In this document: positions 32,258 to 41,350 of the stretch, one piece after another
Numbering within the stretch: the first letter of the stretch is position 1
How the letters are laid out: each line of letters starts with the position of its first letter
Made by a program: the position numbers and the translations under genes
From: Prosthecobacter dejongeii
GTDB taxonomy: Bacteria > Verrucomicrobiota > Verrucomicrobiia > Verrucomicrobiales > Verrucomicrobiaceae
Reading direction: 5' to 3'
Assembly: GCF_014203045.1 (NCBI RefSeq)
Contig: NZ_JACHIF010000001.1
Span: 434,001-498,000 of the forward strand
DNA: 64,000 nt
The notes under the pieces: generated by a model
What the model was told of the DNA's origin: nothing
What the model saw: only the letters and a program-made list of their open reading frames with translations
The model's database searches: none

Positions 32258-33400
32258 ATGCGCACCAAGCCCGCAGACCAATCCGTCCTCCTCGCTTCCA
32301 TCCTCCTGCAACTGCGCGGGCAGCATGCGTCTTCACGCAGCAGTCTGTCAAAAGTGACAAATCTTTCCCCTTCGACCGTGGGCATCTATGTGGATCACTT
32401 AATTGCGCTCGGTTATGTGAATGAATCCGGCCTGGAGCAGGGAGCCATGGGCCGCCCTCAGCGGAAGCTGAGCTTGATCCCGGATGCAGGCTGGTTTGCC
32501 GGGGTGGAATTCAATGCTGAACGTGTGCAGGCTGTGAGGGTGGACTTTGCCGGCCATAAGGTGGCATCTCTGGTGAGGCCACTGCCGCCCAAAACGAACA
32601 CCCAGACGGTGCTGAGAGAGATCCGCAGTGTGGTGGTAGGACTGGGAAAGCTGGCCCCGGGCCCTTTGCTAGGCATGGGCGTGGGAGCCCCTGGATTGGT
32701 GAATTCGGAGTTAGGCGTGGCGATGCAGTACGCCTTCATCCCCGACTGGAAAAATGTGCCGCTGGTGCAGGAACTCAGTGAGGACTTTCCTGTAACCGTC
32801 ACCTTGGAAAATAACTTGCGCGCTATCGCCCTGGCAGAGCGTTGGTTTGGCGGGGGGCGCGAGTTGGACGATTACGTGATCCTGGGTCCACGAAGTGGCT
32901 TTGGCATCGCCATCATGAAAAATGGTGAACTGCTGAGAGGCGGCCACCATGCGGCGGGCGAGATCGGCCGCTGGCCCTGGCCACTGCAAGGTGGTGGGGG
33001 GGAACTGCATGATGAGCTGACGGCCCCCATGGTGTGGCGCCGCCTCACCGGAGGCAGACAGGATACTCAGCCGATGGACTTGCGGGCGGCCCTAAAAGGG
33101 CTGGCGGGAGAGAGGGGAAAGGCCTGGGACCTGGTGATCTCTGACTACGCCAGAGTCATCGGGCTGCTGCACCTCTTGATTGATGCGGAGAGATACTTCC
33201 TGCATGGGCCGCTGACGGCCCTGGGGCCACATTTTTGCCAAGCGATCACGGAACAGGCCACGGTGATCATGCCCGTGCTCAGGGAAATGCCGCCGCTCAT
33301 TGTCCCCTCAGATCTCGGGGATGAAGCGGGCGCCCTGGGAGCTGCCAGCCTGGCCATGGAGGCCTGGATCCCCGAGGTGAATGGAGGAAAACTTTTGTAG
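32258..33400 (+). CDS. ROK family transcriptional regulator, catalytic residues lost
   Basis: A 380-residue protein: an N-terminal winged HTH (SLSKVTNLSPSTVGIYVDHLIALGYV, about 28-55), then an ASKHA sugar-kinase-like domain. In active ROK kinases the catalytic Asp lies in an E-N-D-A motif and zinc is held by a CxCGxxGCxE cluster. Here the first is ENNL and the cluster is absent after HHAAGEIGRWPW. The protein is thus a repressor- or activator-type ROK without kinase activity. It precedes the XylR-type gene by 11 bp, forming a two-regulator operon that faces the LLM/oxidoreductase genes. Confidence 0.87.
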   Translation: MRTKPADQSVLLASILLQLRGQHASSRSSLSKVTNLSPSTVGIYVDHLIALGYVNESGLEQGAMGRPQRKLSLIPDAGWFAGVEFNAERVQAVRVDFAGHKVASLVRPLPPKTNTQTVLREIRSVVVGLGKLAPGPLLGMGVGAPGLVNSELGVAMQYAFIPDWKNVPLVQELSEDFPVTVTLENNLRAIALAERWFGGGRELDDYVILGPRSGFGIAIMKNGELLRGGHHAAGEIGRWPWPLQGGGGELHDELTAPMVWRRLTGGRQDTQPMDLRAALKGLAGERGKAWDLVISDYARVIGLLHLLIDAERYFLHGPLTALGPHFCQAITEQATVIMPVLREMPPLIVPSDLGDEAGALGAASLAMEAWIPEVNGGKLL

Positions 33401-33411
33401 CTCCCTCCCTG

Positions 33412-34566
33412 ATGGCCGCGCACATCCCGCAGATCGCCATGCTGGTGGATACCTCCCGCACCTATGGGCAGGACATCGTGGCTGGGGTACGGCGCTACGT
33501 GGCGGAACATGGCCCGTGGTCCCTCTATCTGGAGCCGCGAGATCTGCTGTCCAGTTACCCAGCGTGGCTAGAGGAATGGCCCGGGGACGGCATCCTAGCA
33601 CGCACAGGAGATGCAGCTATGCTGCAGCGGCTGAAGGCCACTGGCCTGCCGGTCATGGAGTTGCGAGATTCCTCACCTGATCAGCCTTTTCCCTTTGTGG
33701 GTATGGACAATAGCGAGATCGGCGTGCGGGTAGCGGTGCATCTGCGCAGCCGGGGTTTTCAGCGTTTCGCCGCGTATCTAGATCCTTCGCTCGATTTCTT
33801 TCGCGAGCGCATTCAGCGGTTTACGGAGACGGTGAAAAGTGAGGGCTTTGCCTGCCCGGTGTTTGAGGCTTTTTCCCCGAGCCAGCGCCCCCGCTGGGAT
33901 GAGCACCAGCAGGCGCTGGCTGACTGGCTAACTTCATTGGAAAAACCGGTGGGCGTTTTTGCCAGCAATGACCAGTTAGGTTTTTGGCTGCTGGATGCAG
34001 CGCGGCGGGCAGGCATCTCTGTTCCGGAGGAGGTAGCGGTGGTGGGAGCTGAAAATGACCGACTGCTGTGTGAGACGGCTTGGCCGCCCCTCTCCAGCGT
34101 GCAACTGCGCGGCCAAGCGGTGGGCTATGCGGCCTCGCAAATGCTGGATGCGTGGATTCGCACGGGCACCCGGCCGCCCGAACGCACGCTGCTGCCAGCG
34201 GGGGATTTCATCGTGCGGCAGTCCTCAGACATCGTGGCGGTGGAAGATCCACGACTGGCACGGGCGCTGACCTACATCCGCCAGCACGCGACCGAAAATC
34301 TCGGGGTGGATGAGGTAGCGCGGGCTGCCTCACTCTCACGCAGTGCCTTGGAAAGGCAGATGAAAAAACAGATCGGCCGCTCTCCAGGGGAGGAGATCAA
34401 CCGCATCCGCTTTGGCCTCGTGGAACGGCTTTTGACGCAGACGGATCTGACGCTGGATGCCATTGCTGAGCGGGCGGGCTTTACCCACCCGCAATACATG
34501 GCGGAGGCCTTTCGCAAAAGGCAGGGACAGACACCGGGACAGTACCGTCAGCGCCGGAAGATCTAG
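33412..34566 (+). CDS. XylR-type regulator (PBP1-like sensor plus AraC DNA-binding domain)
   Basis: A 384-residue transcription factor. Residues about 1-275 form a LacI/ribose-binding-type sugar sensor (QIAMLVDTSRTYGQDIVAGV, FPFVGMDNSEIGVRVAVHL, VGVFASNDQLGFWLLDAARRAGISVPEEVAVVG). Residues about 280-384 form an AraC-type domain with two HTH motifs (LGVDEVARAASLSRSALERQM and LTLDAIAERAGFTHPQYMAEAF). This architecture is known for E. coli XylR and is very abundant in Verrucomicrobia and Planctomycetes. It probably senses a monosaccharide and controls nearby transport or esterase genes. Confidence 0.93.
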   Translation: MAAHIPQIAMLVDTSRTYGQDIVAGVRRYVAEHGPWSLYLEPRDLLSSYPAWLEEWPGDGILARTGDAAMLQRLKATGLPVMELRDSSPDQPFPFVGMDNSEIGVRVAVHLRSRGFQRFAAYLDPSLDFFRERIQRFTETVKSEGFACPVFEAFSPSQRPRWDEHQQALADWLTSLEKPVGVFASNDQLGFWLLDAARRAGISVPEEVAVVGAENDRLLCETAWPPLSSVQLRGQAVGYAASQMLDAWIRTGTRPPERTLLPAGDFIVRQSSDIVAVEDPRLARALTYIRQHATENLGVDEVARAASLSRSALERQMKKQIGRSPGEEINRIRFGLVERLLTQTDLTLDAIAERAGFTHPQYMAEAFRKRQGQTPGQYRQRRKI

Positions 34567-34577
34567 GGTGGCATGCC

Positions 34578-35816
34578 TCAAGGCTGAAGCTGCACCGTTG
34601 TGCTGACCATGGCGCCGCGTTCATCCGTGAGCGTGAGGAACCAGGTATTGGCCTCCGCCGGGGGTTTAGGCGCGGATACTGTGCCGTCTCGGATGACGGC
34701 ATCCACACTTTTCCAGGTGCGTTTCGCACGCACGCCGGAGTCGGTGGTGTAGTGCAGTTTAGCCTCTTTCAGGGGGGCACCTCCTGTGTAGCTGACTTTC
34801 ACTTGGCCTCCCTCCACGATAGGTGAACCCGGCACGGTAAGGGGCAGGCCAGCACGGCATTTAGAGTCAATGAATAGGCCGATTTCCTGTGGGGCCCAAC
34901 CAGGCGGATGCCCATGCGCCATGTTCACCTGGATGCGCATCTGCTTCTCTCCCGGCACGACGTTGTAACTCTTCATGTAGCTATCCAGCGGGTAGTGGAT
35001 GTCGTTGGTGCCATTGACAAACAGGATGGGCACACGGCAGCGGGGCAGCAGGCTGGAAGGATCATACTCGCGCACCCAGTCCGCCCGGCGATCTCCCAGG
35101 CGATCAATGGAGGGCTTTTGCACAGACTCACCTTCGTAAAGAAATCCACAGCCGTAAACAGGGACAGCCGCCTTGAAACGATCATCCAGCGAAGCCACCA
35201 GACAGGTGGTGTACCCGCCCCAACTGATGCCAGTCACCGCTGTATTTTCTGCCTGCACCTCAGGGAAACTGCGTAACAAAGAGTGTGCACGGATGACACT
35301 GGCAGCGGCATGGAAAGGCCAGTCGTCCGAGATGCTGCCGCCGATGGAGTCAAACTTTTCAGGGGCTCCATGAGGAGGCCCGCCATTGGGCAGGCGGGTG
35401 CGTTCTTTCGCCTCGGATTGGTGGCCTTTGGGAGCTCCCGTTTGGGCATCGAAGACGGGATCAGGGGGGCGGGAACCTGAGAGGTCCATGGCGATGGCGG
35501 CGTAACCGCGCTTGGCCCAAAGATAGGCCCACTCCGCGAAGGCCGTGCCCCCGCCTCCGTGGATCAAGACCACACCGGGGAATTTGGTGCCCGACTGGGC
35601 CGTTCCGAGCGTGATGGGGGAGGCGTAAAAGGCGAACACCTCCGTAGGTTTATCCTGATACATCTCGCCAGTGTAGAGCAGTGAGTGCACGGGCGTGGCC
35701 TGGTTCAGCCACTTCATGGAGGGGGCTTTTTTGAGTGCATCCAGGTTCCACGGCCCCACTTGTTCAGCGGAGACCAGGGTGACACAGGAGAGAAGAAGAG
35801 CGGTCAAAAACTTCAT
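34578..35816 (-). CDS. Secreted alpha/beta hydrolase (acetyl-xylan-esterase-like)
   Basis: A 412-residue protein with a signal peptide (1-17, MKFLTALLLSCVTLVSA). The alpha/beta-hydrolase core has the oxyanion-hole region VVLIHGGGG near 82-90 and the nucleophile elbow GISWGG near 195-200. Likely acid Asp is in VNGTNDIHYP near 270-279 and His in NMAHGHPPGW near 298-307. The last ~100 residues form an extra beta domain (GQVKVSYTGGAPLKEAKLHYTT). The layout resembles the PhoPQ-related / dienelactone-hydrolase-like esterases of Verrucomicrobia that are thought to deacetylate polysaccharides. It is convergent with the XylR-type gene. Confidence 0.78.
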   Translation of the reverse strand: MKFLTALLLSCVTLVSAEQVGPWNLDALKKAPSMKWLNQATPVHSLLYTGEMYQDKPTEVFAFYASPITLGTAQSGTKFPGVVLIHGGGGTAFAEWAYLWAKRGYAAIAMDLSGSRPPDPVFDAQTGAPKGHQSEAKERTRLPNGGPPHGAPEKFDSIGGSISDDWPFHAAASVIRAHSLLRSFPEVQAENTAVTGISWGGYTTCLVASLDDRFKAAVPVYGCGFLYEGESVQKPSIDRLGDRRADWVREYDPSSLLPRCRVPILFVNGTNDIHYPLDSYMKSYNVVPGEKQMRIQVNMAHGHPPGWAPQEIGLFIDSKCRAGLPLTVPGSPIVEGGQVKVSYTGGAPLKEAKLHYTTDSGVRAKRTWKSVDAVIRDGTVSAPKPPAEANTWFLTLTDERGAMVSTTVQLQP

Positions 35817-35947
35817 GATGTGGACTCTCCATAACGCCGCGATGGAGGTCAGTTTCCAAGGAAACCTGAATTTATCGCGCAGGTTTTTTTATCTTCGTTA
35901 CCGGAGCGGGGAGTCATGCGTTCAGCCACTCGTTCACTCCCTTCCCC

Positions 35948-36454
35948 ATGCTCTTCTCCACCGTTCTCATGTGGCTGCTCATCGCAGCCGGGTTTGTCAT
36001 CGCTCTGCCCGCCCTCTGGCTCCTCGCCCGTGGGTTATGGCCTGAGACCGTACTACGCCAGCAGGAGGCGGCGAAAAAGGGACTTCTCAAATGCTTCTTG
36101 CTGGGGCTCATTCCCCTCATTGGCAGCGTGGTGCTGATCGCCATCCTGTCCAAGGTGCCGAAGATGGGGGCCGTCGCCGTCTTGCTGGGCGGGGTCATCG
36201 TGGCCTGGGGTTTCATGGGCGCGGGGGGTATCGCCTCGCTGATTGGAGAGCGGCTGTGGCCCCAGGCGGAGCCTTGGCGGCAGACGAAACATGGCGGCCT
36301 CACACTCATCCTCTGTGCACTTCTCCCCGTCGTAGGTTGGGCGGTTTTGCTGCCTCTTATGGCCGTTCTGGGCTGGGGTATTGCCCTGCGGGCGAGATTT
36401 AGCAAAGTACCCGCTCTCGCCACCCCTAGCCCGGTGGAAAACACGGCCCTTTAA
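35948..36454 (+). CDS. Small four-helix membrane protein upstream of the DUF1800 gene
   Basis: A 168-residue protein with four hydrophobic helices at about 4-27, 48-67, 73-99 and 118-148, and short hydrophilic loops (RQQEAAKKG, GERLWPQAEPWRQTKHG). I do not recognise a family. Its stop lies two bases before the start of the DUF1800 gene, so the three genes to 39188 are likely one operon. Confidence 0.65.
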   Translation: MLFSTVLMWLLIAAGFVIALPALWLLARGLWPETVLRQQEAAKKGLLKCFLLGLIPLIGSVVLIAILSKVPKMGAVAVLLGGVIVAWGFMGAGGIASLIGERLWPQAEPWRQTKHGGLTLILCALLPVVGWAVLLPLMAVLGWGIALRARFSKVPALATPSPVENTAL

Positions 36455-36456
36455 CT

Positions 36457-37962
36457 ATGCTCATGAAACTGGCGCGCCGAGACCTCCTCAAAACCGTGAC
36501 CCTGGGCAGCAGTGCCAGCGTGCTGGCCAGTTGTGAGCGCATCACCAACGCCATTAATCAAAATTTGTTAGGCGAAGGTGTACCGGCGCATTTGCACCCG
36601 GCAGAGAGCGTGGACATTGATCCTGATTTCCATCTCCTCTCGCGCGCCAGTTTCGGCCCCTGGCCGGGAGACGTGGCCAGCTTGAAGAAGAAAGGTCGAG
36701 ATGCCTGGATCGAGGAGCAACTGCACCCAGACTCCATCTCAGACACGGCCTGTGACCTGCGGGCAGAGCGGTTTGAATCTCTCTACTTCAGTGCGGGTGA
36801 TGCCTATGAATTCCGCAAACCCGTGCTGCGGGAGGAGCTGACCCGGCATGCCCTACTGCGGGCAGTGTACAGTCGCCGACAGCTTTTTGAAGTGATGGTG
36901 GAGTTCTGGACGGATCACCTCAACATTGATCTGGAAAAGGGTGACTGCATCTACCTCAAGCCGAGCGATGACCGCGACGTCATCCGCCAGCATGCCTTGG
37001 GAAACTTCCGCGACCTCATCCGCGCTTCCGCCACCTCCCCGGCCATGCTGGTTTATCTGGATGGCAAAACCAACAAGGTGCGCCGTGGCACGACCGACCA
37101 GCCTAACGAAAACTACGCGCGCGAATTGATGGAGCTGCACACCCTGGGCGTGCATGGAGGCTACACGCAGAAGGATGTGTATGAAGCTGCCCGCTGCCTG
37201 AGCGGCTGGACCTTTGACCCCAAACGTGTCTTCGCTCTCAATCAAGGGGAGTCCTACTTCCGCCCAGACTGGCACGATGACGGCACGAAGGAGGTGCTAG
37301 GACAAACTCTCCCGGCGGGCGGGGGCCCAAAGGATCTGGACCGTCTGGTGGACATTGTCTGCAAGCATCCAGCCACAGCACAATACATCGCACTGAAACT
37401 GTGCCGGCGTTTCGTCAGCCCCACCCCACCGGCCAGCCTCCTGCAAACAGTGGCGGCAGAGTTTACCCGCACTCAAGGAGATATTTGTAGCCTGCTGCGA
37501 GTGATCTTCAAATCTGACGAATTCTTTGCCAGTCGCGGTCAGCTACTCAAACGTCCCTTCAAGTTCATGGTCTCTGCACTGCGGGCTGTGGCGGCCGACA
37601 CGCAGGCGGATCAAAGCATCCTCGAGCCTCTGCAACGGATGGGTCACGGGCTGTTTCAATACCCCACTCCGGATGGCTACCCGGACGAGGAACTGCCCTG
37701 GATGGGCACGCTGATGTGGCGCTGGAACTTCGCCCTCGCCCTAGCGGCTAACAAACAGTTGGGAGCAAAGGTGAACCTGCACCCACTGCACAAAGCCCTG
37801 CGAGAACCGGGAACGAAGGCAGAACTCGGGCGCTGGTTTGGCCACCTCATCGGCAGGCAGCCCACCGGGGCCGAGCTGGCCACCCTGACCCAGTTTTCGC
37901 CAGACTCTTCCGCTTCCGCCATCGGGCTCATCCTGGCCAGCCCAGCCTTTCAGAGGTGCTAA
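36457..37962 (+). CDS. DUF1800 family protein, Tat-exported
   Basis: A 501-residue protein of the DUF1800 family, which is almost always paired with DUF1501. The N-terminus LARRDLLKTVTLGSSASVLASC is a Tat signal, possibly also a lipobox with Cys25. The body has the usual family blocks: HLLSRASFGPWPGDVASLKKKG near 58, a central VEFWTDHLNIDLEKGD near 148, PNENYARELMELHTLGVHGGYTQKDVYEAARCLSGWTF near 216-253, and FKFMVSALRA near 368. The function is unknown; a periplasmic or surface complex with the DUF1501 partner is assumed. Downstream DUF1501 follows after 5 bp. Confidence 0.9.
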   Translation: MLMKLARRDLLKTVTLGSSASVLASCERITNAINQNLLGEGVPAHLHPAESVDIDPDFHLLSRASFGPWPGDVASLKKKGRDAWIEEQLHPDSISDTACDLRAERFESLYFSAGDAYEFRKPVLREELTRHALLRAVYSRRQLFEVMVEFWTDHLNIDLEKGDCIYLKPSDDRDVIRQHALGNFRDLIRASATSPAMLVYLDGKTNKVRRGTTDQPNENYARELMELHTLGVHGGYTQKDVYEAARCLSGWTFDPKRVFALNQGESYFRPDWHDDGTKEVLGQTLPAGGGPKDLDRLVDIVCKHPATAQYIALKLCRRFVSPTPPASLLQTVAAEFTRTQGDICSLLRVIFKSDEFFASRGQLLKRPFKFMVSALRAVAADTQADQSILEPLQRMGHGLFQYPTPDGYPDEELPWMGTLMWRWNFALALAANKQLGAKVNLHPLHKALREPGTKAELGRWFGHLIGRQPTGAELATLTQFSPDSSASAIGLILASPAFQRC

Positions 37963-37967
37963 CTCGC

Positions 37968-39188
37968 ATGCCTTCCCTCACCCGCCGCGCTCTGCTTTCC
38001 AAGCTCGCCTTTGCCACACCCACCATGGCGGAGGTGCAGGGAGATCACACCCTCATTCACATCTTTCTGCGTGGCGGGGCAGACACGCTGAATCTGTGGG
38101 TGCCGTATGCGGATGACCGGTACTACCGCCTGCGCCCAGCCCTGGCCATTCCAGCCCCGGGCAAAGGCAGCGATGCCGCGCTTCGGCTCAATGATCACTA
38201 CGCCCTGCACCCTGCGCTAAAACCCCTCGAAGCGGCGTATCAAGAAGGGCGACTGGGGGCGGTGCAATCTGTGGGGGTGGACAATACCAGTGGCTCTCAT
38301 TTTGAATGCCAGGACCAGATGGAGCATGGTGATTCCATGCATGGTATCCCGGCGGGGGGTGGCTGGCTGGGGCGTTACCTGCGCCTGCGCGCTGGGGCAA
38401 AGGCGTCCCCACTTTCCGCCGTAGCCATCGGCACCACCTTGCCGGAATCTTTGCGCGGAGCCCCCGCCGTCAGCGTGCTGGAGCACCTGGAGGACATCAG
38501 CCTCAAAGCCGCAGGCAAACATGCTGAAGAAGTGGTGACCGCGCTCCAGTCACTCTATGGGGCCGATGTCAGCCTGCTGGGTGAACGTGGGCTAGAGACG
38601 CTGGATCTTTTTCGTCGTCTTTCCGCCCTGCAACAGCGCACGGATGGCCCCGACCACGGAGCCACCTACCCGAGTGCTCCTTTCGGCAGTGGCCTGCGTG
38701 AAATAGCGCGGCTGGTCAAAGCACGGCTGGGACTGCAAGTGGCCTGCATTGATCTAGGCGGCTGGGACACGCATTTTTTCCAGGGCAACAGCAGTGGCAC
38801 TCAGGCCCAGCAGATCAAACTCTTAGCAGAAGGCATCGCCGCGCTGGAGACAGATCTGGAAGAGCACCGTGCGCGCTACACCATCATGGTCACCACCGAG
38901 TTCGGCCGGCGTGTGTATGAAAACGCCTCGTTGGGCACGGACCACGGACGTGGTTTCACCCTCATGGCGTTGGGAGATCGCGTCAAAGGCGGGCAAGTCA
39001 TCGGCGGGTGGCCCATCCAGGCGGATGATGATGTCAATGTGAATACCCCGGGCCCCGGCGGCCTCATCGCAGAGACGGATTACCGGCAAGTGTTTGCCGA
39101 AGTGCTGCGCGGCAGCCTCGGTTTAACCACCCAAGAAGCTACCCAGGTATTCCCCGGTATCGTGCCTCAAAAGGTGGGGCTGATGTAA
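37968..39188 (+). CDS. DUF1501 family protein (sulfatase-like fold)
   Basis: A 406-residue protein. I take ATG 37968 as the start because MPSLTRRALLSKLAFATPTMA is a twin-arginine-type leader; a GTG 12 bp upstream would overlap the DUF1800 gene. Family blocks are HIFLRGGADTLNLWVPYAD near 30-48, HFECQDQMEHGD near 107, GGWDTHFFQGN near 262, VTTEFGRRVYENASLGTDHGRG near 305-326, and GGWPIQADD. DUF1501 proteins share the alkaline-phosphatase/sulfatase fold, and the conserved His and Asp are in place. Substrate unknown; acts with the upstream DUF1800 protein. Confidence 0.92.
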   Translation: MPSLTRRALLSKLAFATPTMAEVQGDHTLIHIFLRGGADTLNLWVPYADDRYYRLRPALAIPAPGKGSDAALRLNDHYALHPALKPLEAAYQEGRLGAVQSVGVDNTSGSHFECQDQMEHGDSMHGIPAGGGWLGRYLRLRAGAKASPLSAVAIGTTLPESLRGAPAVSVLEHLEDISLKAAGKHAEEVVTALQSLYGADVSLLGERGLETLDLFRRLSALQQRTDGPDHGATYPSAPFGSGLREIARLVKARLGLQVACIDLGGWDTHFFQGNSSGTQAQQIKLLAEGIAALETDLEEHRARYTIMVTTEFGRRVYENASLGTDHGRGFTLMALGDRVKGGQVIGGWPIQADDDVNVNTPGPGGLIAETDYRQVFAEVLRGSLGLTTQEATQVFPGIVPQKVGLM

Positions 39189-39196
39189 AAGGCGCG

Positions 39197-40123
39197 TTAC
39201 TTTTCCCCCATCCAAAGAATGGTGGAGGATCCCTGACCAGGCGCGCCCTTAATCACGGCAGCGGTTTGGCGCTCCAGATCCCCGACCTGTACTTTCACCA
39301 AGATTCGGCGGGTGCTGCTATTGGCTGAAAGCAGAGTCGCGCGGGCATCTCCTGAAGGAATGCCCAAGATGGCCAGGGCGCTGGCGATATCCAACTCCAA
39401 GTCATCTTCCGTATTGAGCTGCCCGTCTCGACCTACCCGCTGATTACGCAGATTTTGAGCGAACCGAATGTCCGTCCCGGTCACGGCCGCCATCACCTCA
39501 GGGAGCGCGGAATTGACGTCCAGGACACCGCTGGCGTAGAGGCTGAACCAGTCACGCCACTGTGGATAAGCCTGCTCCACCAGCTCCATACCACTGACGA
39601 GGGACATTTCCTCGATGGACCGAAACGGTCGGTTAAAGGGCATGCCATTACGGTTGTACAGCTTTCTTTCTCCGCCCTGCACGCGGGCAAAGTCATCACC
39701 ATCCACCCAGTCTAACAAACGATCTATCAAGATATTCGCCTGCTGTACATTCATGCCCCAGTACATAAATACTCGGCGCAGAGTGTCCTTATCCTCACGC
39801 TGCAAAAGCACATTCGGGTTCAGCACACCGTCCTCACCGGTCATTTCCACCAGGAAGCGCTCATCCTCTGCCACCTGTCGGCGCAGGAGGGGATCATCGG
39901 CCTTCACATCCGGATTCATGGCGATGGCCAAAGCCGCTTCGGAAAGCATGCGCGCCCGGAAAACTTGGCGTTTCACCGCAGCGAGCTCGATGTCCTGCAT
40001 CAGCAACAGCGAAGTGGCCGCCACCAGTCCGAGGAGCAAGGCAATGATCCACAATACAGCCAGCAACGCTGCCCCGCGCTGGCGGGCCTGATCAACCATC
40101 GTGAATGAAGGGCATGGTTTCAT
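39197..40123 (-). CDS. gspK: Type II secretion minor pseudopilin GspK
   Basis: A 308-residue pseudopilin that caps the type II secretion pseudopilus. The N-terminal QRGAALLAVLWIIALLLGLVAA is the GspK class III signal and helix; GspK differs from other pseudopilins in lacking Glu at position 5. The large C-terminal part, typical of GspK, has INRLLDWVDGDD-like (here IDRLLDWVDGDD, near 136-147) and MPFNRPFRSIEEMSLVSGM blocks, with a helix-hairpin-like ALPEVMAAVTG. ATG 40123 overlaps the end of gspJ as ATGA. It is the last gene of the gspF-K run. Confidence 0.92.
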   Translation of the reverse strand: MKPCPSFTMVDQARQRGAALLAVLWIIALLLGLVAATSLLLMQDIELAAVKRQVFRARMLSEAALAIAMNPDVKADDPLLRRQVAEDERFLVEMTGEDGVLNPNVLLQREDKDTLRRVFMYWGMNVQQANILIDRLLDWVDGDDFARVQGGERKLYNRNGMPFNRPFRSIEEMSLVSGMELVEQAYPQWRDWFSLYASGVLDVNSALPEVMAAVTGTDIRFAQNLRNQRVGRDGQLNTEDDLELDIASALAILGIPSGDARATLLSANSSTRRILVKVQVGDLERQTAAVIKGAPGQGSSTILWMGEK

Positions 40124-40899
40124 CACTGCTGGGGCAAAGGCTGCATTCCTACCCCGCCAGCAGGTGGATTCACGCCGTCAGGATTTGGCGGGTTGTTTTG
40201 ATTGTTTTGATCGTTGGGGTTATTCGGATCAAAGGGAGGAGGAATCAATCCGCCCGTGACCTGATTTGGCACCACGGGAGGAATCCAAAAGATGGCGCGA
40301 GTTTCAAAGCCATCATCCAGCTTTAAATTCAGCTCGGCTAACAATGGGCGGCGGTTCTGCTTCCAGTTATTTTCCCAGCGGTTGCTGGCAGGGTCATAAA
40401 AGCGCCATTCAAAACGACCCACATTGTCCATCAGCGGAGTGACGCCCTGGTTCTTCGTGTAGCGCACGCTCTGGCCCGCTCGCAGTGCCTGCGTCTGGCG
40501 CTCATCCAGCATGCGCAGTCCCACCCGTAGGTAGCCGCCGGGCCGCTCTTCAGCGAAGAGATCCACACTGGTATCTGGAGGTAAAGCCGTGCCCGGAGTA
40601 AATGAAGTGCCTGCATTCACAAAGTTCAGGCTCGGCACGTAGCTGCTGCCCCGCGCTTGCACGGAAAGGCGGATCTCTGCCTCTCCTGGCAAGTTCCTAA
40701 ATGAGCGCCGAATGAAGGAAATGAAATTCTGGCGAATGACGGAGCGCTCCTGGATGGAGGTCATGTTTTCACCCAACTCCATCGTGCCACTGGCGATGGC
40801 AAAAATGCCCCCCATGAGCAGGACGAAGGCGGAAAGCGCGACCAGGATCTCCAGCAGGGTAAAGCCACCTTGGCGTGGTGAATGGAGGTGAGTGTCCAT
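40123..40899 (-). CDS. gspJ: Type II secretion minor pseudopilin GspJ
   Basis: A 258-residue pseudopilin. The prepilin peptidase site is RQG-GFTLLEILVALSAFVLLMG: cleavage before Phe13, Glu at position 5 of the mature chain. A beta-rich globular part follows, and the C-terminal ~45 residues form an Asn/Pro-rich low-complexity tail (NPNDQNNQNNPPNPDG), unusual for GspJ and probably flexible. It lies three bases after gspI and overlaps gspK by one base. Confidence 0.88.
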   Translation of the reverse strand: MDTHLHSPRQGGFTLLEILVALSAFVLLMGGIFAIASGTMELGENMTSIQERSVIRQNFISFIRRSFRNLPGEAEIRLSVQARGSSYVPSLNFVNAGTSFTPGTALPPDTSVDLFAEERPGGYLRVGLRMLDERQTQALRAGQSVRYTKNQGVTPLMDNVGRFEWRFYDPASNRWENNWKQNRRPLLAELNLKLDDGFETRAIFWIPPVVPNQVTGGLIPPPFDPNNPNDQNNQNNPPNPDGVNPPAGGVGMQPLPQQ

Positions 40900-40902
40900 A
40901 AC

Positions 40903-41346
40903 TCAGTTCAAAGGCAGAAAGGCCCCAGCATACCGATAGGTTTCCGCGTTCAGCTCTGTGACACCGTCCCCATCATCCCAGCGCGCAGTGACCTGAATGC
41001 GAAAGGTATTTTGCAGGAAACGCCCTTCTTGATTCTGCAAATCTTTCACCTGCTGGATCAGTACGCGATAGGCGACGCCGTCAGCCCCAGGTTTGATCTG
41101 CTCCTCCAGTTCACGGATCTGGGGCATCTTCCCATACTCATCTATGAAGGATTCCAGACTCTGTTCGATCTCCAGCAGCCGCTGAGAATCCGAACTGACT
41201 CGGGCGATCTGTGACAAGGTTCCCACCAAAGCCAAGGCCGCAATGCTGAAGACCGACAAGGCCAAAAGGACCTCTAAAAGTGTAAAGCCCCCGAGCCTTT
41301 TTCGAACACGGGTTTTATGCGGTGAGCGCTGGAGACGAAGGTTCAT
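40903..41346 (-). CDS. gspI: Type II secretion minor pseudopilin GspI
   Basis: A 147-residue pseudopilin with the prepilin site LGGFTLLEVLLALSVFSIAALALVG at residues 18-42. A short globular domain follows with YRVLIQQVKDLQNQEGRF, ITVTARW-like FRIQVTARWDDGDGV. GspI, J and K form the tip complex in studied systems. Located between gspH and gspJ with 3-4-bp gaps. Confidence 0.87.
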   Translation of the reverse strand: MNLRLQRSPHKTRVRKRLGGFTLLEVLLALSVFSIAALALVGTLSQIARVSSDSQRLLEIEQSLESFIDEYGKMPQIRELEEQIKPGADGVAYRVLIQQVKDLQNQEGRFLQNTFRIQVTARWDDGDGVTELNAETYRYAGAFLPLN

Positions 41347-41350
41347 GAAG

